In this document: positions 17,312 to 26,245 of the stretch, piece by piece
Numbering within the stretch: the first letter of the stretch is position 1
Layout of the letters: the number at the start of each line of letters is the position of its first letter
Source of the DNA: Phragmitibacter flavus
Lineage (GTDB): Bacteria; Verrucomicrobiota; Verrucomicrobiia; Verrucomicrobiales; Verrucomicrobiaceae
Assembly (NCBI RefSeq): GCF_005780165.1
Contig: NZ_VAUV01000003.1
Location: forward strand, 124,001-188,000
DNA length: 64,000 bases
Direction of reading: 5' to 3'
Translations under genes and position numbers: made by a program
Notes under the pieces: model-generated
What the model saw: only the letters and a program-made list of their open reading frames with translations
Database searches by the model: none
Told to the model about the DNA's origin: nothing

Positions 17312-18106
17312 TCACTCCAGCATCAACTGCTTCTCCACCCGCAGCGCCCGCGCCATTTCAATCGGATGCTCATGCCGCATCAGCGTTTCCCCTACCAACA
17401 GCGCATCCGCCCCACATGCCGCCAGACGCACCGCATCCGCCACCGACTTGATTCCGCTCTCACTCACCAGCACCACATCCTCCGGAACCTCCTCCGCCAG
17501 TTCCTCCGTCGTTGCCAGATCCACCGTAAAAGCCTTCAAGTTCCGGTTGTTGATCCCCAAAATCCTCACGTCCGTGTCCAACGCCCGCTCCAACTCCTCC
17601 AAATTGTGCACCTCCACCAGCACATCCATCTGGAATGTGTAAGCAACATCCATCAAATGCACCAGCGTCGCCTGGTCCAGCGCCGCCACGATCAGCAGAA
17701 TCGCATCCGCCCCCGCCACCACCGCTTCATAAATCTGCGCCTCATGCACCATGAAGTCCTTGCGCAGCACCGGAATCGACACCTCACGACGAATCGTCGT
17801 CATGTAATCCAGCCGACCCTGAAAATATTTCTCATCGGTCAACACCGACAGCGCCGTCGCCCCGCCCTTTTCGTAGCTGCGCGCAATCGTCAGGTAATCA
17901 AAATCCGCCTGAATCACCCCCGCCGATGGCGACGCCTTCTTCACCTCGGCAATCAACCCCAGCCTCGTCTCATCCGCCCGCAGCGCATCATAGAGCGAGC
18001 GGTGATCATTTCGGAGCGCCGCCGCAGCGCGCAATTTTTCCATTCTCGGCAGCAGACGCTGCACCTCGGTGTGTTTGTAGGCGATGATTTCTTCGAGCTT
18101 GTTCAT
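17312..18106 (-). CDS. trpC: Indole-3-glycerol phosphate synthase
   Basis: The 264-residue TIM-barrel enzyme closes the indole ring in tryptophan synthesis (CdRP to indole-3-glycerol phosphate). Diagnostic segments are IAEVKKASPSAGVI (catalytic lysine loop), IPVLRKDFMV (KDF), LVEVHNLEELERAL, GINNRNL, VLVSESGI and ADALLVGETLM. Length and start (MNKLEEIIAYKHTEVQRLL) are normal. It stands alone without other trp genes, which is common outside enterobacteria. It is divergent from the tRNA-Gly gene, with 97 bases between them. Confidence 0.96.
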   Translation of the reverse strand: MNKLEEIIAYKHTEVQRLLPRMEKLRAAAALRNDHRSLYDALRADETRLGLIAEVKKASPSAGVIQADFDYLTIARSYEKGGATALSVLTDEKYFQGRLDYMTTIRREVSIPVLRKDFMVHEAQIYEAVVAGADAILLIVAALDQATLVHLMDVAYTFQMDVLVEVHNLEELERALDTDVRILGINNRNLKAFTVDLATTEELAEEVPEDVVLVSESGIKSVADAVRLAACGADALLVGETLMRHEHPIEMARALRVEKQLMLE

Positions 18107-18203
18107 GCGTGAAAAAGCAGCCTAGCAAAGATTTTCCTATTTTCGACTTGAATCGTTCACATAATGCGGCAGAATCCTCACCCGCAAGCAAACCATTTGC
18201 AGT

Positions 18204-18278
18204 GCGGGTGTAGCTCAGTGGTAGAGCACTTCCTTGCCAAGGAAGATGTCGCGCGTTCGAATCGCGTCACCCGCTCCA
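18204..18278 (+). tRNA. tRNA-Gly (anticodon GCC)
   Basis: The 75-base cloverleaf starts GCGGGTG, pairing with CACCCGC, and has a D-arm GCTCAGTGGTAGAGC, an anticodon stem CTTCC/GGAAG around TTGCCAA (anticodon GCC), a T-loop GTTCGAATC, and an encoded 3' CCA. It sits at the edge of the AT-rich island that carries the NTPase-nuclease and Fic genes, a typical integration site. Confidence 0.97.
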
Positions 18279-18283
18279 ATTCT

Positions 18284-18307
18284 CTGCCATCCGGCAGGGT
18301 TTTTTTA
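18284..18307 (+). terminator. Rho-independent terminator of tRNA-Gly
   Basis: CTGCC and GGCAG arms around ATCC (18284-18297) are followed by GG and a run of seven T, six bases after the tRNA CCA. Confidence 0.85.
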
Positions 18308-18625
18308 TGTCTCTGTCGATCATCAGCGGCCCGCGATGGAGATTTTGATTGAACACTGGACCTTCGCACAGCGATCGACTTCAATTTCCCCGGAGACACC
18401 CTGCAGATCATGAGCGAACTCAGGGCCTATAATTTTTGGATATTCGATTGGGTCGACAATCCAATCCATTCACCTTATCAACCACCGAATGCAGAGCCGA
18501 CAACCCGCAAAAGACTCCTTCCACATATGGAGCCTGTCACTCATCCAATACTGTCAATTAGGTGCATCCAGATGTCACTTTCCCAAAAGTTTATCAAGAT
18601 GATCAAGAATTTGGGCCGCAGGAAA
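18308..18625. other. 318-bp gap at the left end of the AT-rich island
   Basis: Base composition drops to AT-rich within this stretch. I see no gene, integrase fragment or repeat of the tRNA 3' end. It is the 3' flank of the minus-strand NTPase gene. Confidence 0.5.
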
Positions 18626-21600
18626 TCAGCTCGGCATAATCACGTTGCTGCCTCCATAAACGCGATGAAAGCGAGCCTTTTTGTCTGCTCCATAGCGGTT
18701 CGAAATGTGCACTGTAATTGTAGTCGCCCACATCCAGTGGCCATCAAATATCTCCAACAACGACTGTAATAAATCCCGCCTGATTAGAATAGAGTCCCCG
18801 GCTCGATTGATGCCGTTATCAAAGTCAACCCATTCCTCAATTCCTGCGGTCCAATCTGACCACTTAGCTATCACACGGCCATTCAAAATCGTATGCATTT
18901 CATTGCCCTCTGCGCGAACTTCGCACGATTTTGGACTAAACCAATTAAGCATGGTCCTAGGAAGGGTGAATTTACGCCAAGCTTGCCAAGTTTGAATCGC
19001 ACTTGGCTCAAGCCATGTTGTAACGGGCAAAATTGCCCAGCCGTCCACTTTGGCTGCGCACTCTTTAATGTGAAATTTTGCGGTGCTTCCTCGGCTCTGT
19101 ATTGCGCTATCGCAACAGTGCAGACTTTGACACCATATACCCTGAAGATCACCAGAAGCAGCTTTCACAACTAATTCATCATCGGGGATTATGCCAGTGA
19201 TCCGCTGCTGCAATGCAGGATATACGTTTATTCCAAATCTCATTGATCCTGCATCGACACATCCTTTCAACCCGCCAATGACCCATTCAGTTTGCGAGTT
19301 TAACGGATTGTTGTGATTGAACCACTCGTCGACCAAATTCCAAAGCACTTGGGGAACCTCAGCTAGCCCATCTTCTTTAATAGGTTCAACACTTGGCCAC
19401 CATGTTGGCATAGGTTGAGGTTGGATTTTCCACAGTTCAACATCCACGGGAATGTTTCTTCGACACCATCGAATAGCTTGATCGCTCGTCATGAAGTCCG
19501 AAGCGACCGCCCAAGCTACTGCTCTATCAAAACCCGAACGGCAAGCCTCAGTAATGCGCGGTTCAGCCCCGATATGACCTCTCTCCCTGGAATCGAGGCT
19601 GCGCCAAGTGCGCAAGCCTTCATCGACACGTCTATCTGGTTCTTCGCCCCAAATATTAGCAAACTCTTGTCGCCAACAATCGGCAAAGAGAGGGCCGATT
19701 GGCTCAGGAAGTTTTTGCACGTGATCACGAAATGCAAATGGAACATAATAGCTACATTCTCCCAGGAATGCGGTTCCACGAACTATATCAAGTGGGGTTT
19801 CGGGTGAGCCCACTACAGCCCATTCCATCATTTTTCCAGCAACATCTCGATTCAGAAAGTTGGCGATTATCCAAGCCCCAATTGATCGCGCCTTCACCTG
19901 ATCGAAAAAGTTTCTTAATTCAAACGGTGTCCACATGCGCCCCAGCTCCTGAGCTTTTATAAGTGGGAGCATCGCTTGCATTGCAAGAGTCGGAACACTC
20001 TGCTTTTCAAGCCAATGCTTTAGCGCCAACTCAACATCCTCATTTCGATCTGACAATTCAACCCCTATCATTGTAGCGGCGCGTTCGCGGCAAATTAGAT
20101 TGGGCGAAGAAAGTCTATTGATTGCGAAAATCCATGGGTCACCATAATCAACTCCATCTTGACCCTCCCATACTACTTCAGGCAACGTTTGAACTTCGCA
20201 CAGTTCTTTTGCGCTCTTTACAATTTGATCCACAATCCTTTCTGCTTGCGCTATGTTTTCGGTTTTTAGAAACAATTCTACTATCCGATACCAACTGAAA
20301 ATCCCCACCGCTAGGCGTCTTTGCGTTTGACTAGCGTCGTTAACTAAAGATTTCAAGATGAACTCGTGGACGCGGTCTGGAGCAACGGTTGCAATATGAA
20401 TCATAATTTCTTCTGCTTCACGCTTATCATACCAATAGCGGCTCCATCCTGATGCATCACGCATCCATTCGATGAGGGCATCGAACCGATCAACTACATC
20501 TGGAGCACTATCAGCGATCTGCCACATCGTGCGCCCCATTCTCAATTCAGGATTGTGTGCTTTCACTCTTCTCACTGCATCGAAAACCTCAATGGCATCA
20601 ACGACTTGCAGCCAGTGTTTACACCATTGTGCCATTTGATCGACACGATTAGTGCTGTATTCATCTTCCGATCGATCCTCTATGATGGTTAGCAGCTCAG
20701 ATGGAAGCCATATTGAATAGTCCGGAAGAGTGTTATCCACCTTCCTTCCGCCGTGCTCTACAGTTTCCTTAGTGGGCGATTCTACGGATGGTGCAATCGG
20801 GCTGAATCCAAATACTGATTCAATCGAGTTTAGCGCTTCTTCAGCACGCTTATCTTTATCATCTATCCTTTGCCTGAGAATGGTTCTTTCTTCGTCTGAT
20901 GAAATTGTCGTTGCGACTGTGAAATTTGCTGAACTAGACAAATCCGCATTTTGAAGGAACGCAAGTAATGCTTGGTCAGCCCGATAATATTCCTGATTCG
21001 ATAATAGCCAAGCATGATAACGACGCAACCATATGAGAGTGGGGTCAGCAAGAGAGAGTGCTGCAACGAAAGATGATGAGATAACACGCGTCTCTTTGCC
21101 ATCCGTGTATTTGAGAACAGTGGACGCCGGAGTGGCAAGCTTCAATATTCGTTTCAAGTCTTGTTCTTCTGGCGCTTCTCGCTTTGAAGTTAATAAGGTA
21201 GCACAATCCAACGCCTCAATAAGGGGCATGTCTTTGTGATCACCATGAGCAATGGTGTTTTGCGCCCACTCATGGAGCCAAAAATGGGCGTGCTCCATGG
21301 AGTTGTTGCGGGCCATAATGACCGAAGTCGTCCCCGATCGAGTCGCGCGAGAGCTATAATAATCAACATAACTCATGCTCTGGATTACAAAAGAGTGAAC
21401 CTGATCGCAGGCTTCGGGTGATAACCAGTGATCCTGTATCTCACTGAAAGCGGCAAGTGTAGTATCTAGCCACATAGAAGGTAAATCGAATAGCCAACAT
21501 ATTTGGTTGGTCTTCGCCTTAAAATTTGCCGTTTTGGATTGTGCAATACAGCATATTTCATGAACGATATTTACCAATGCTCGCCTGCCGCCTCGACTCT

Positions 21601-24600
21601 GGAAGTAGTCGTCGTCAGGCGCATCCACCTCAGGAAATTCAATCATTCGAATCTGGTCGCGAAGGATTTCTAAAGCTGCCTCTGGATCATGCGGTAACAC
21701 AGGGGCCAACTGCCTCGTTGAATCGACTAATGACCGCATTAATGTGCTCAACCACGGACTAAGCTTCACCTGAATTAGAGCTTCTTTGACCGTTTCAATA
21801 CCGCCATACCGGCGGGCCCCAACCGCCCACCAGAAGAAATCAACAACTATCTCTGCCATGTTCGATTGACGCTCAGCAAGTGAGTTGCGGCGGTTTAGCT
21901 CCCCTATTTTGGGGCGTAAGCAATTGAAGCGAGTAACATGCCTTGGGCCCTTGCTATCAGCGTGAATCAACGCACCCAGAGGGTCCATTGCAATTTCGCT
22001 GTCATAAAGATTGATGACAGAATTTTTTTCATTGAGGGATATGCGAGTGGCCCATCGTGCCAGAGCATGGAACATCTGTTCCTTTAGTGTGGGATTTGCT
22101 TCGCGCGCTGTCGATAACAGCAAACGAAAGTGTCCCAATGCACTGGCCGACCTGCAACCTGCCGCAATTTTCGGCACCACACTCAAGATCTCTTGGCTAT
22201 CCGTCGCCTGCACAAGACGAACAAGATAATCAGCAAGAACATCTTGATTCAAATATGAAACTAATCGGTGCCCAATCTCTTCAAAGTCAAGGTTTCGCCC
22301 GCCCATCATCCCGGGTGTGTCCCTAGAGTTTGCTGTGCGTGTGTGAAGGGTCTCTAACAGTATATCCCCCTCATGGTTTAGGTCCGCCTTTTTGACGAAG
22401 CGAGCCAAAATCGGCAGAAAGCTCGAAGGCAGGCTATCGATCCGATCCAATAATTGGAGCAACGCGAATTTGTCAGGATTAAGGCGCAAACGAGCTTCAA
22501 AGGCATCCGCCCATGATTCGTCCCCATTATTACCCAATCGCTCCGAATATTCCAGCCAGATGCCCACTTCGACCACTCGGTCCCAGCAACGAAGTTCGGC
22601 GGCTTCCCACCCCGCCCGTTCGAGCATCCGGATGCGGTCGCTAGGGGGTCTAAATTCCATTATCGACTTAACCGTCCATTCACGCGAAGGCCCTTCAATT
22701 AGAGGTTTAACATTTCCTAGAACCGCACACAGCTCCCATTGATTAGCCCATCGCCAATATTCGGGCGCGCTAGAAGTCAACCAAACGGAAGCGGCGCTCC
22801 GAAGGCTTGCGCTATATTGCTCAGTCTCAGGTCGTTCACGAATCGACACTGCCAAGCTTTGATGGTAGGGCTCAACACCAAGGCGAGAAGACTTCAAAAG
22901 GTGTCTAATGTCTTCGAATCCTCGTTGAGCATCCGATGGAGCTTCCCCAGCAGCTCGTAGCGCCTCCACCATGCCTCCAGTAGGCCAAGGCCACTCACAC
23001 AGGACAAGTAGCATTAAACTTATTCTCCCAGAAGGTGACAAGCATTGCCAAAGTTCTTGATAATACTGCCGAATGTCTCCATCTGGACACCTGGGCAGCT
23101 TGTCAACTTCCTGGGCGGAGATTGGAATCCGGTGTTGAACGAGGTAATTCCAGCTGTAGCGTAAATGTAGTGGTTGCCCATCGCAGCGAGCTAAAAGCGC
23201 CCAAGCAAGTTGCTCTCTTTGATATTTTTTGTTTCCATTTCGATAGCTAGATGGAAGATAATCCTCATAAATATCTAGCCATTGATTGATTTGATTCAAT
23301 CCAAAACTCGGCATTAATATCCATTCTTCCCGTGGTGCGCATTGCCTCACCCGCTGTGGGAGTTGATCATCACCTACTGGTTGCGATACCATTAGCACAC
23401 TAACACCCGGTGGTGGTGGCAATAGAATGTCCATCAATCGACGTAACTCGTCTAGTGACCCATGCTCTCTCCAAACATGATCCAAGCCATCAATGATCAA
23501 GATTAATGTGCGATTCTCAGCAAGGTAGTTTGCGCCAACCACCTCTAAGCATTCAGCTAAGCTTTCTGCTCTCGGGTTCTTCGCATAGTGCTCTCCTAAT
23601 GCCCGACGATGCCGTTGACGTAAGTCTGCGAGCAGTGATTCAGCAGCCACTTCATGATCAAGTCTCCCTTTAGATCGATCCCCAATGGACAAAAAATAAT
23701 GATGTCGAATTACCGGCACACCGTCTTCTTCAAATTGATTGAATAACCAGCTAACAAATGTGCTTTTGCCTGACGCTGGGAAGCCTGCCAAAAAATGACA
23801 ACGCGCAGTTAAATCGGACACCTCCTCCTTGAGAGATTTCACAAAATCAGGGTCAGGCTCTAAAAAGTCATTGGGCACTTCAAATCTTTGACTGAGCGAC
23901 TTCGGTATTGCCCATTTAGCAGCTTCGAGAATGTGGTCGAGGTAAATGTGTCCACCCGCGCTCGGCTTGTTCCGCTCAATTGCCCATTGGCCAACAGTTT
24001 GTTTCAAGCTGAGCCATCCCAATTCGTTGCCTTTGAGTCGCAAAAATCGCTGCTTCTCGATCTGCTCGTATCTTTCGAGACCATCCCTTCCAAGCATGAA
24101 GACACATGCCTCGAAAAATGCCCGTGCATCCTCTTCGCCCACTTGCTCACGCAGCAAAGCTTTAGCTTCACTAGCAATTTCTTCCCAGCAAACATAATCA
24201 TCCTGAAGACAATCATTGAGATCGCCACCCGCCCGGCGATTCGACAATATTCGGACTGACACATTCGAGTGGCTAGCTCTGACCAATTTCCACGATTCAA
24301 TCCAACGTTTAAGAAGTGATGGCAACCTTTCACCTTGTCTTCTAGAGGGACGATCCTGCAACAGAGAACGCCACTCCCATGGATCGTCATCGGCATGGGG
24401 CGAAGTCGAAAACTTAACTTGCACCAGCTCAATCTTGCCATCCGCGCGATGAACACGAATATCATCCAGACAGCCTGAATCCTCTGCCTCCACTTGCATA
24501 CATTCATATTCATCTGGGAACTCCATCCAATCCAACAGCATGCCCACCGCTACTATGTCCTGGTAGTCATTACCCGCCCTTATTGGCCCGGGTCGGGTGA

Positions 24601-24661
24601 AGATATTTTCCAGCTGATCTGACGATGCTTTTGATGCTTGGGGGAGCGGTGAAATTGGCAT
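18626..24661 (-). CDS. Cap4/DUF4297-like nuclease fused to a STAND (NACHT-like) NTPase, putative antiphage protein
   Basis: From ATG 24661 the product has 2011 residues. The frame is also open to 24802, overlapping the fic end, but that stretch is AT-rich and looks untranslated. The N-terminal domain has RPGPIRAGNDYQDIVAVGML (residues about 23-42), then LDDIRV (65-70) and IELVQVKFS (77-85), a D...QxK nuclease motif of the Cap4/DUF4297 type. A P-loop follows, GFPASGKST (293-301), with Walker B LILIIDGLDHV (386-396). The remaining ~1500 residues are helical and repeat-like with no recognised domain, suitable for a sensor. This order (nuclease, STAND NTPase, long repeat sensor, about 2000 aa) is that of Avs proteins, which sense phage proteins and degrade DNA. 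The AT-rich composition and tRNA neighbour point to horizontal gain. Function is inferred. Confidence 0.8.
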   Translation of the reverse strand: MPISPLPQASKASSDQLENIFTRPGPIRAGNDYQDIVAVGMLLDWMEFPDEYECMQVEAEDSGCLDDIRVHRADGKIELVQVKFSTSPHADDDPWEWRSLLQDRPSRRQGERLPSLLKRWIESWKLVRASHSNVSVRILSNRRAGGDLNDCLQDDYVCWEEIASEAKALLREQVGEEDARAFFEACVFMLGRDGLERYEQIEKQRFLRLKGNELGWLSLKQTVGQWAIERNKPSAGGHIYLDHILEAAKWAIPKSLSQRFEVPNDFLEPDPDFVKSLKEEVSDLTARCHFLAGFPASGKSTFVSWLFNQFEEDGVPVIRHHYFLSIGDRSKGRLDHEVAAESLLADLRQRHRRALGEHYAKNPRAESLAECLEVVGANYLAENRTLILIIDGLDHVWREHGSLDELRRLMDILLPPPPGVSVLMVSQPVGDDQLPQRVRQCAPREEWILMPSFGLNQINQWLDIYEDYLPSSYRNGNKKYQREQLAWALLARCDGQPLHLRYSWNYLVQHRIPISAQEVDKLPRCPDGDIRQYYQELWQCLSPSGRISLMLLVLCEWPWPTGGMVEALRAAGEAPSDAQRGFEDIRHLLKSSRLGVEPYHQSLAVSIRERPETEQYSASLRSAASVWLTSSAPEYWRWANQWELCAVLGNVKPLIEGPSREWTVKSIMEFRPPSDRIRMLERAGWEAAELRCWDRVVEVGIWLEYSERLGNNGDESWADAFEARLRLNPDKFALLQLLDRIDSLPSSFLPILARFVKKADLNHEGDILLETLHTRTANSRDTPGMMGGRNLDFEEIGHRLVSYLNQDVLADYLVRLVQATDSQEILSVVPKIAAGCRSASALGHFRLLLSTAREANPTLKEQMFHALARWATRISLNEKNSVINLYDSEIAMDPLGALIHADSKGPRHVTRFNCLRPKIGELNRRNSLAERQSNMAEIVVDFFWWAVGARRYGGIETVKEALIQVKLSPWLSTLMRSLVDSTRQLAPVLPHDPEAALEILRDQIRMIEFPEVDAPDDDYFQSRGGRRALVNIVHEICCIAQSKTANFKAKTNQICWLFDLPSMWLDTTLAAFSEIQDHWLSPEACDQVHSFVIQSMSYVDYYSSRATRSGTTSVIMARNNSMEHAHFWLHEWAQNTIAHGDHKDMPLIEALDCATLLTSKREAPEEQDLKRILKLATPASTVLKYTDGKETRVISSSFVAALSLADPTLIWLRRYHAWLLSNQEYYRADQALLAFLQNADLSSSANFTVATTISSDEERTILRQRIDDKDKRAEEALNSIESVFGFSPIAPSVESPTKETVEHGGRKVDNTLPDYSIWLPSELLTIIEDRSEDEYSTNRVDQMAQWCKHWLQVVDAIEVFDAVRRVKAHNPELRMGRTMWQIADSAPDVVDRFDALIEWMRDASGWSRYWYDKREAEEIMIHIATVAPDRVHEFILKSLVNDASQTQRRLAVGIFSWYRIVELFLKTENIAQAERIVDQIVKSAKELCEVQTLPEVVWEGQDGVDYGDPWIFAINRLSSPNLICRERAATMIGVELSDRNEDVELALKHWLEKQSVPTLAMQAMLPLIKAQELGRMWTPFELRNFFDQVKARSIGAWIIANFLNRDVAGKMMEWAVVGSPETPLDIVRGTAFLGECSYYVPFAFRDHVQKLPEPIGPLFADCWRQEFANIWGEEPDRRVDEGLRTWRSLDSRERGHIGAEPRITEACRSGFDRAVAWAVASDFMTSDQAIRWCRRNIPVDVELWKIQPQPMPTWWPSVEPIKEDGLAEVPQVLWNLVDEWFNHNNPLNSQTEWVIGGLKGCVDAGSMRFGINVYPALQQRITGIIPDDELVVKAASGDLQGIWCQSLHCCDSAIQSRGSTAKFHIKECAAKVDGWAILPVTTWLEPSAIQTWQAWRKFTLPRTMLNWFSPKSCEVRAEGNEMHTILNGRVIAKWSDWTAGIEEWVDFDNGINRAGDSILIRRDLLQSLLEIFDGHWMWATTITVHISNRYGADKKARFHRVYGGSNVIMPS

Positions 24662-24783
24662 TGTAAATATCGCAGTGATTTTTTCGTCGGTCTGATTGGG
24701 ATTGTTGAAAGAGACAAAATAATATGTTTTTCGATTTATGAAAGATAATCGACGTTTATCCAGTTCAGGAGTTTCCCGGATGT

Positions 24784-25833
24784 TTACGGCAAGGCATACC
24801 ATGTCCCCTTTCCAGTGCCATGCTTGACTAGGTGGCCTTGCTCAAGCACACGACGGAAATGCTCTTTGAGTGTGTTCCTGCTTGCGCCGGTCGTCTTGAT
24901 GATGTCGCCCATGGTTACGCGGCCATGTTGTCTGGCAAAGTCGATGATTTGCACGGCCAGTTCTGGCAAGGCTGCCATGACGAGTTTTTCCCTTTCTACC
25001 TTCAAGGCTAATCGTCGTTCTTGTTGCTGCAAGGCACGCAAAAAAAATAGAAGCCAAGGCTGCCAGTTGGGGGCGGGGGTGCGTATGCTGCCTTGAGTCT
25101 GACGAAGGGCCAGATAATAACCCTCTTTGCTGTTCTCAATGACGCTCTCCAGGGAACTGTATGGCACGTAGGCGTAGCCAGCCTGTAGCAGCAGCAGGGT
25201 GGTCAGAACTCGGCTCAATCGGCCATTGCCGTCTTGGAAAGGATGGATCTCCAGGAACACCACCACAAACACCGCAACGACCAGCAAGGGGTGAAGGCGA
25301 CGCAGGTCGCGTGCTTCGTTCAGCCATGCCACCAACTCGGTCATGAGGCGCGGCGTGTCGAACGGTGTAGCCGTCTCGAATACAATGCCGGTTTGCCCGC
25401 CGTCCTCGTCGAAAGCGGCGACGCTATTGGAAAGCGCCTTGTATTCGCCGCGATGCCCTTCGTCCTTTTCGCTATAACGCAGGAGGTCACGGTGAAGTTG
25501 TTTGATGTGGTTTTCGGTGATTGGAATGTCCTGCCACGCGTTAAAAACCAGTTTCATTACCTCCGCGTATCCAGCAACCTCCTGCTCATCACGAGTGTCG
25601 AACTTCTTAATCTCCAGATTGGCAAGCAGACGCTCTACCTCGCGATCCGTTAATTTGCTCCCCTCGATTCGAGTCGAGGAACCAATACTCTCGATGGTAG
25701 CCACATGGCGAAGTGCTTTTAAACGCTCAGGTGCGAGTGTGCCCAGCGCACGCCAAGCACCTTTAAACTCGTCGATTTCAGCCACCAACGTCAGCAATTC
25801 AGGCGTGATTTGAATGTTGTCAGTGCTCAGCAT
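24784..25833 (-). CDS. Fic family protein with C-terminal winged helix
   Basis: The 349-residue protein has the Fic core motif HPFQDGNGR (197-205), a flap HRGEYK, and an N-terminal inhibitory helix motif SSTRIEG (52-58, matching [S/T]xxxE[G/N]), as in self-inhibited Fic enzymes that transfer AMP from ATP to target proteins. The last ~65 residues (AVQIIDFARQHGRVTMGDII, then ASRNTLKEHFRRVLEQGHLV) form a winged helix, suggesting DNA binding. It lies 122 bases upstream of the NTPase-nuclease start and may share its transcript. Its upstream region holds two tandem pairs of a CACCCA word, a candidate autoregulatory operator. A defence or toxin role is plausible but not shown. Confidence 0.92.
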   Translation of the reverse strand: MLSTDNIQITPELLTLVAEIDEFKGAWRALGTLAPERLKALRHVATIESIGSSTRIEGSKLTDREVERLLANLEIKKFDTRDEQEVAGYAEVMKLVFNAWQDIPITENHIKQLHRDLLRYSEKDEGHRGEYKALSNSVAAFDEDGGQTGIVFETATPFDTPRLMTELVAWLNEARDLRRLHPLLVVAVFVVVFLEIHPFQDGNGRLSRVLTTLLLLQAGYAYVPYSSLESVIENSKEGYYLALRQTQGSIRTPAPNWQPWLLFFLRALQQQERRLALKVEREKLVMAALPELAVQIIDFARQHGRVTMGDIIKTTGASRNTLKEHFRRVLEQGHLVKHGTGKGTWYALP

Positions 25834-25854
25834 ACAACCTCTCTAACCATATAT

Positions 25855-25908
25855 ACACCCATAAACACCCATAAGTCTACTCAAAACCTCACCCACAATC
25901 ACCCATAT
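25855..25908 (-). promoter_or_regulatory. Candidate operator upstream of fic: paired TGGGTG repeats
   Basis: On the plus strand ACACCCATAA occurs twice in tandem (25855-25864, 25865-25874), and a second pair TCACCCACAA and TCACCCATAT follows (25889-25898, 25899-25908). The CACCCA cores are spaced exactly 10 bp within each pair, one helical turn. On the fic strand the word reads TATGGGTG. This suits cooperative binding of a dimeric regulator, possibly the Fic winged helix itself. Confidence 0.6.
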
Positions 25909-26245
25909 CGCGTTTATACGAAGTGTGTTGCTTGCAAGGGAGATTTCTGCACAATGCCGCAGAGTCCCACGCTAAAGGCTAAGCTGTGAAACGAAGGCAG
26001 GACGTGCAAGCCCCGACGTGCAAGCCCCGACGTGCAAGCCCCGACGTGCAGCCCCACTAGGGCATAGTGAAATTTTGCAAATGCCATCGTCAAGCCTATG
26101 CCGCCCCAAGCCAGCTGGAAAAATTTGAGCTTCAGAAATCAATCCGCAGCAAATCCTTTGCAAAATCCCCAGTTTTCAATCGCAAAAGTGCGCTCCGCTT
26201 CCTTCCTCTCAAGCAATCGAACCGCCCCGCCCGTCACGATGGCTT
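25909..26245. other. Right flank of the island, no gene seen
   Basis: The stretch between the fic operator and the end of the giant gene contains a 14-bp tandem repeat (26001-26055) and otherwise nothing recognisable. I see no clear terminator for the giant gene and no copy of the tRNA-Gly 3' end. Confidence 0.5.
26001..26055. repeat. 14-bp tandem repeat, GACGTGCAAGCCCC x 3.9
   Basis: Perfect units are at 26001-26014, 26015-26028 and 26029-26042, and a fourth lacking one A is at 26043-26055. There are no unique spacers, so it is not a CRISPR. It lies between the AT-rich island and the giant gene. Confidence 0.93.

Noticed and set aside
24662-24802. 47-codon N-terminal extension of the nuclease-NTPase
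   Set aside because: AT-rich, overlaps the fic 3' end, and the recognisable domain starts soon after ATG 24661; the longer start is possible but less likely.
18204-26245. Integrase and att direct repeat flanking the AT-rich island
   Set aside because: No integrase gene and no copy of the tRNA-Gly 3' end were found at the right side, so an integrative element is not shown.
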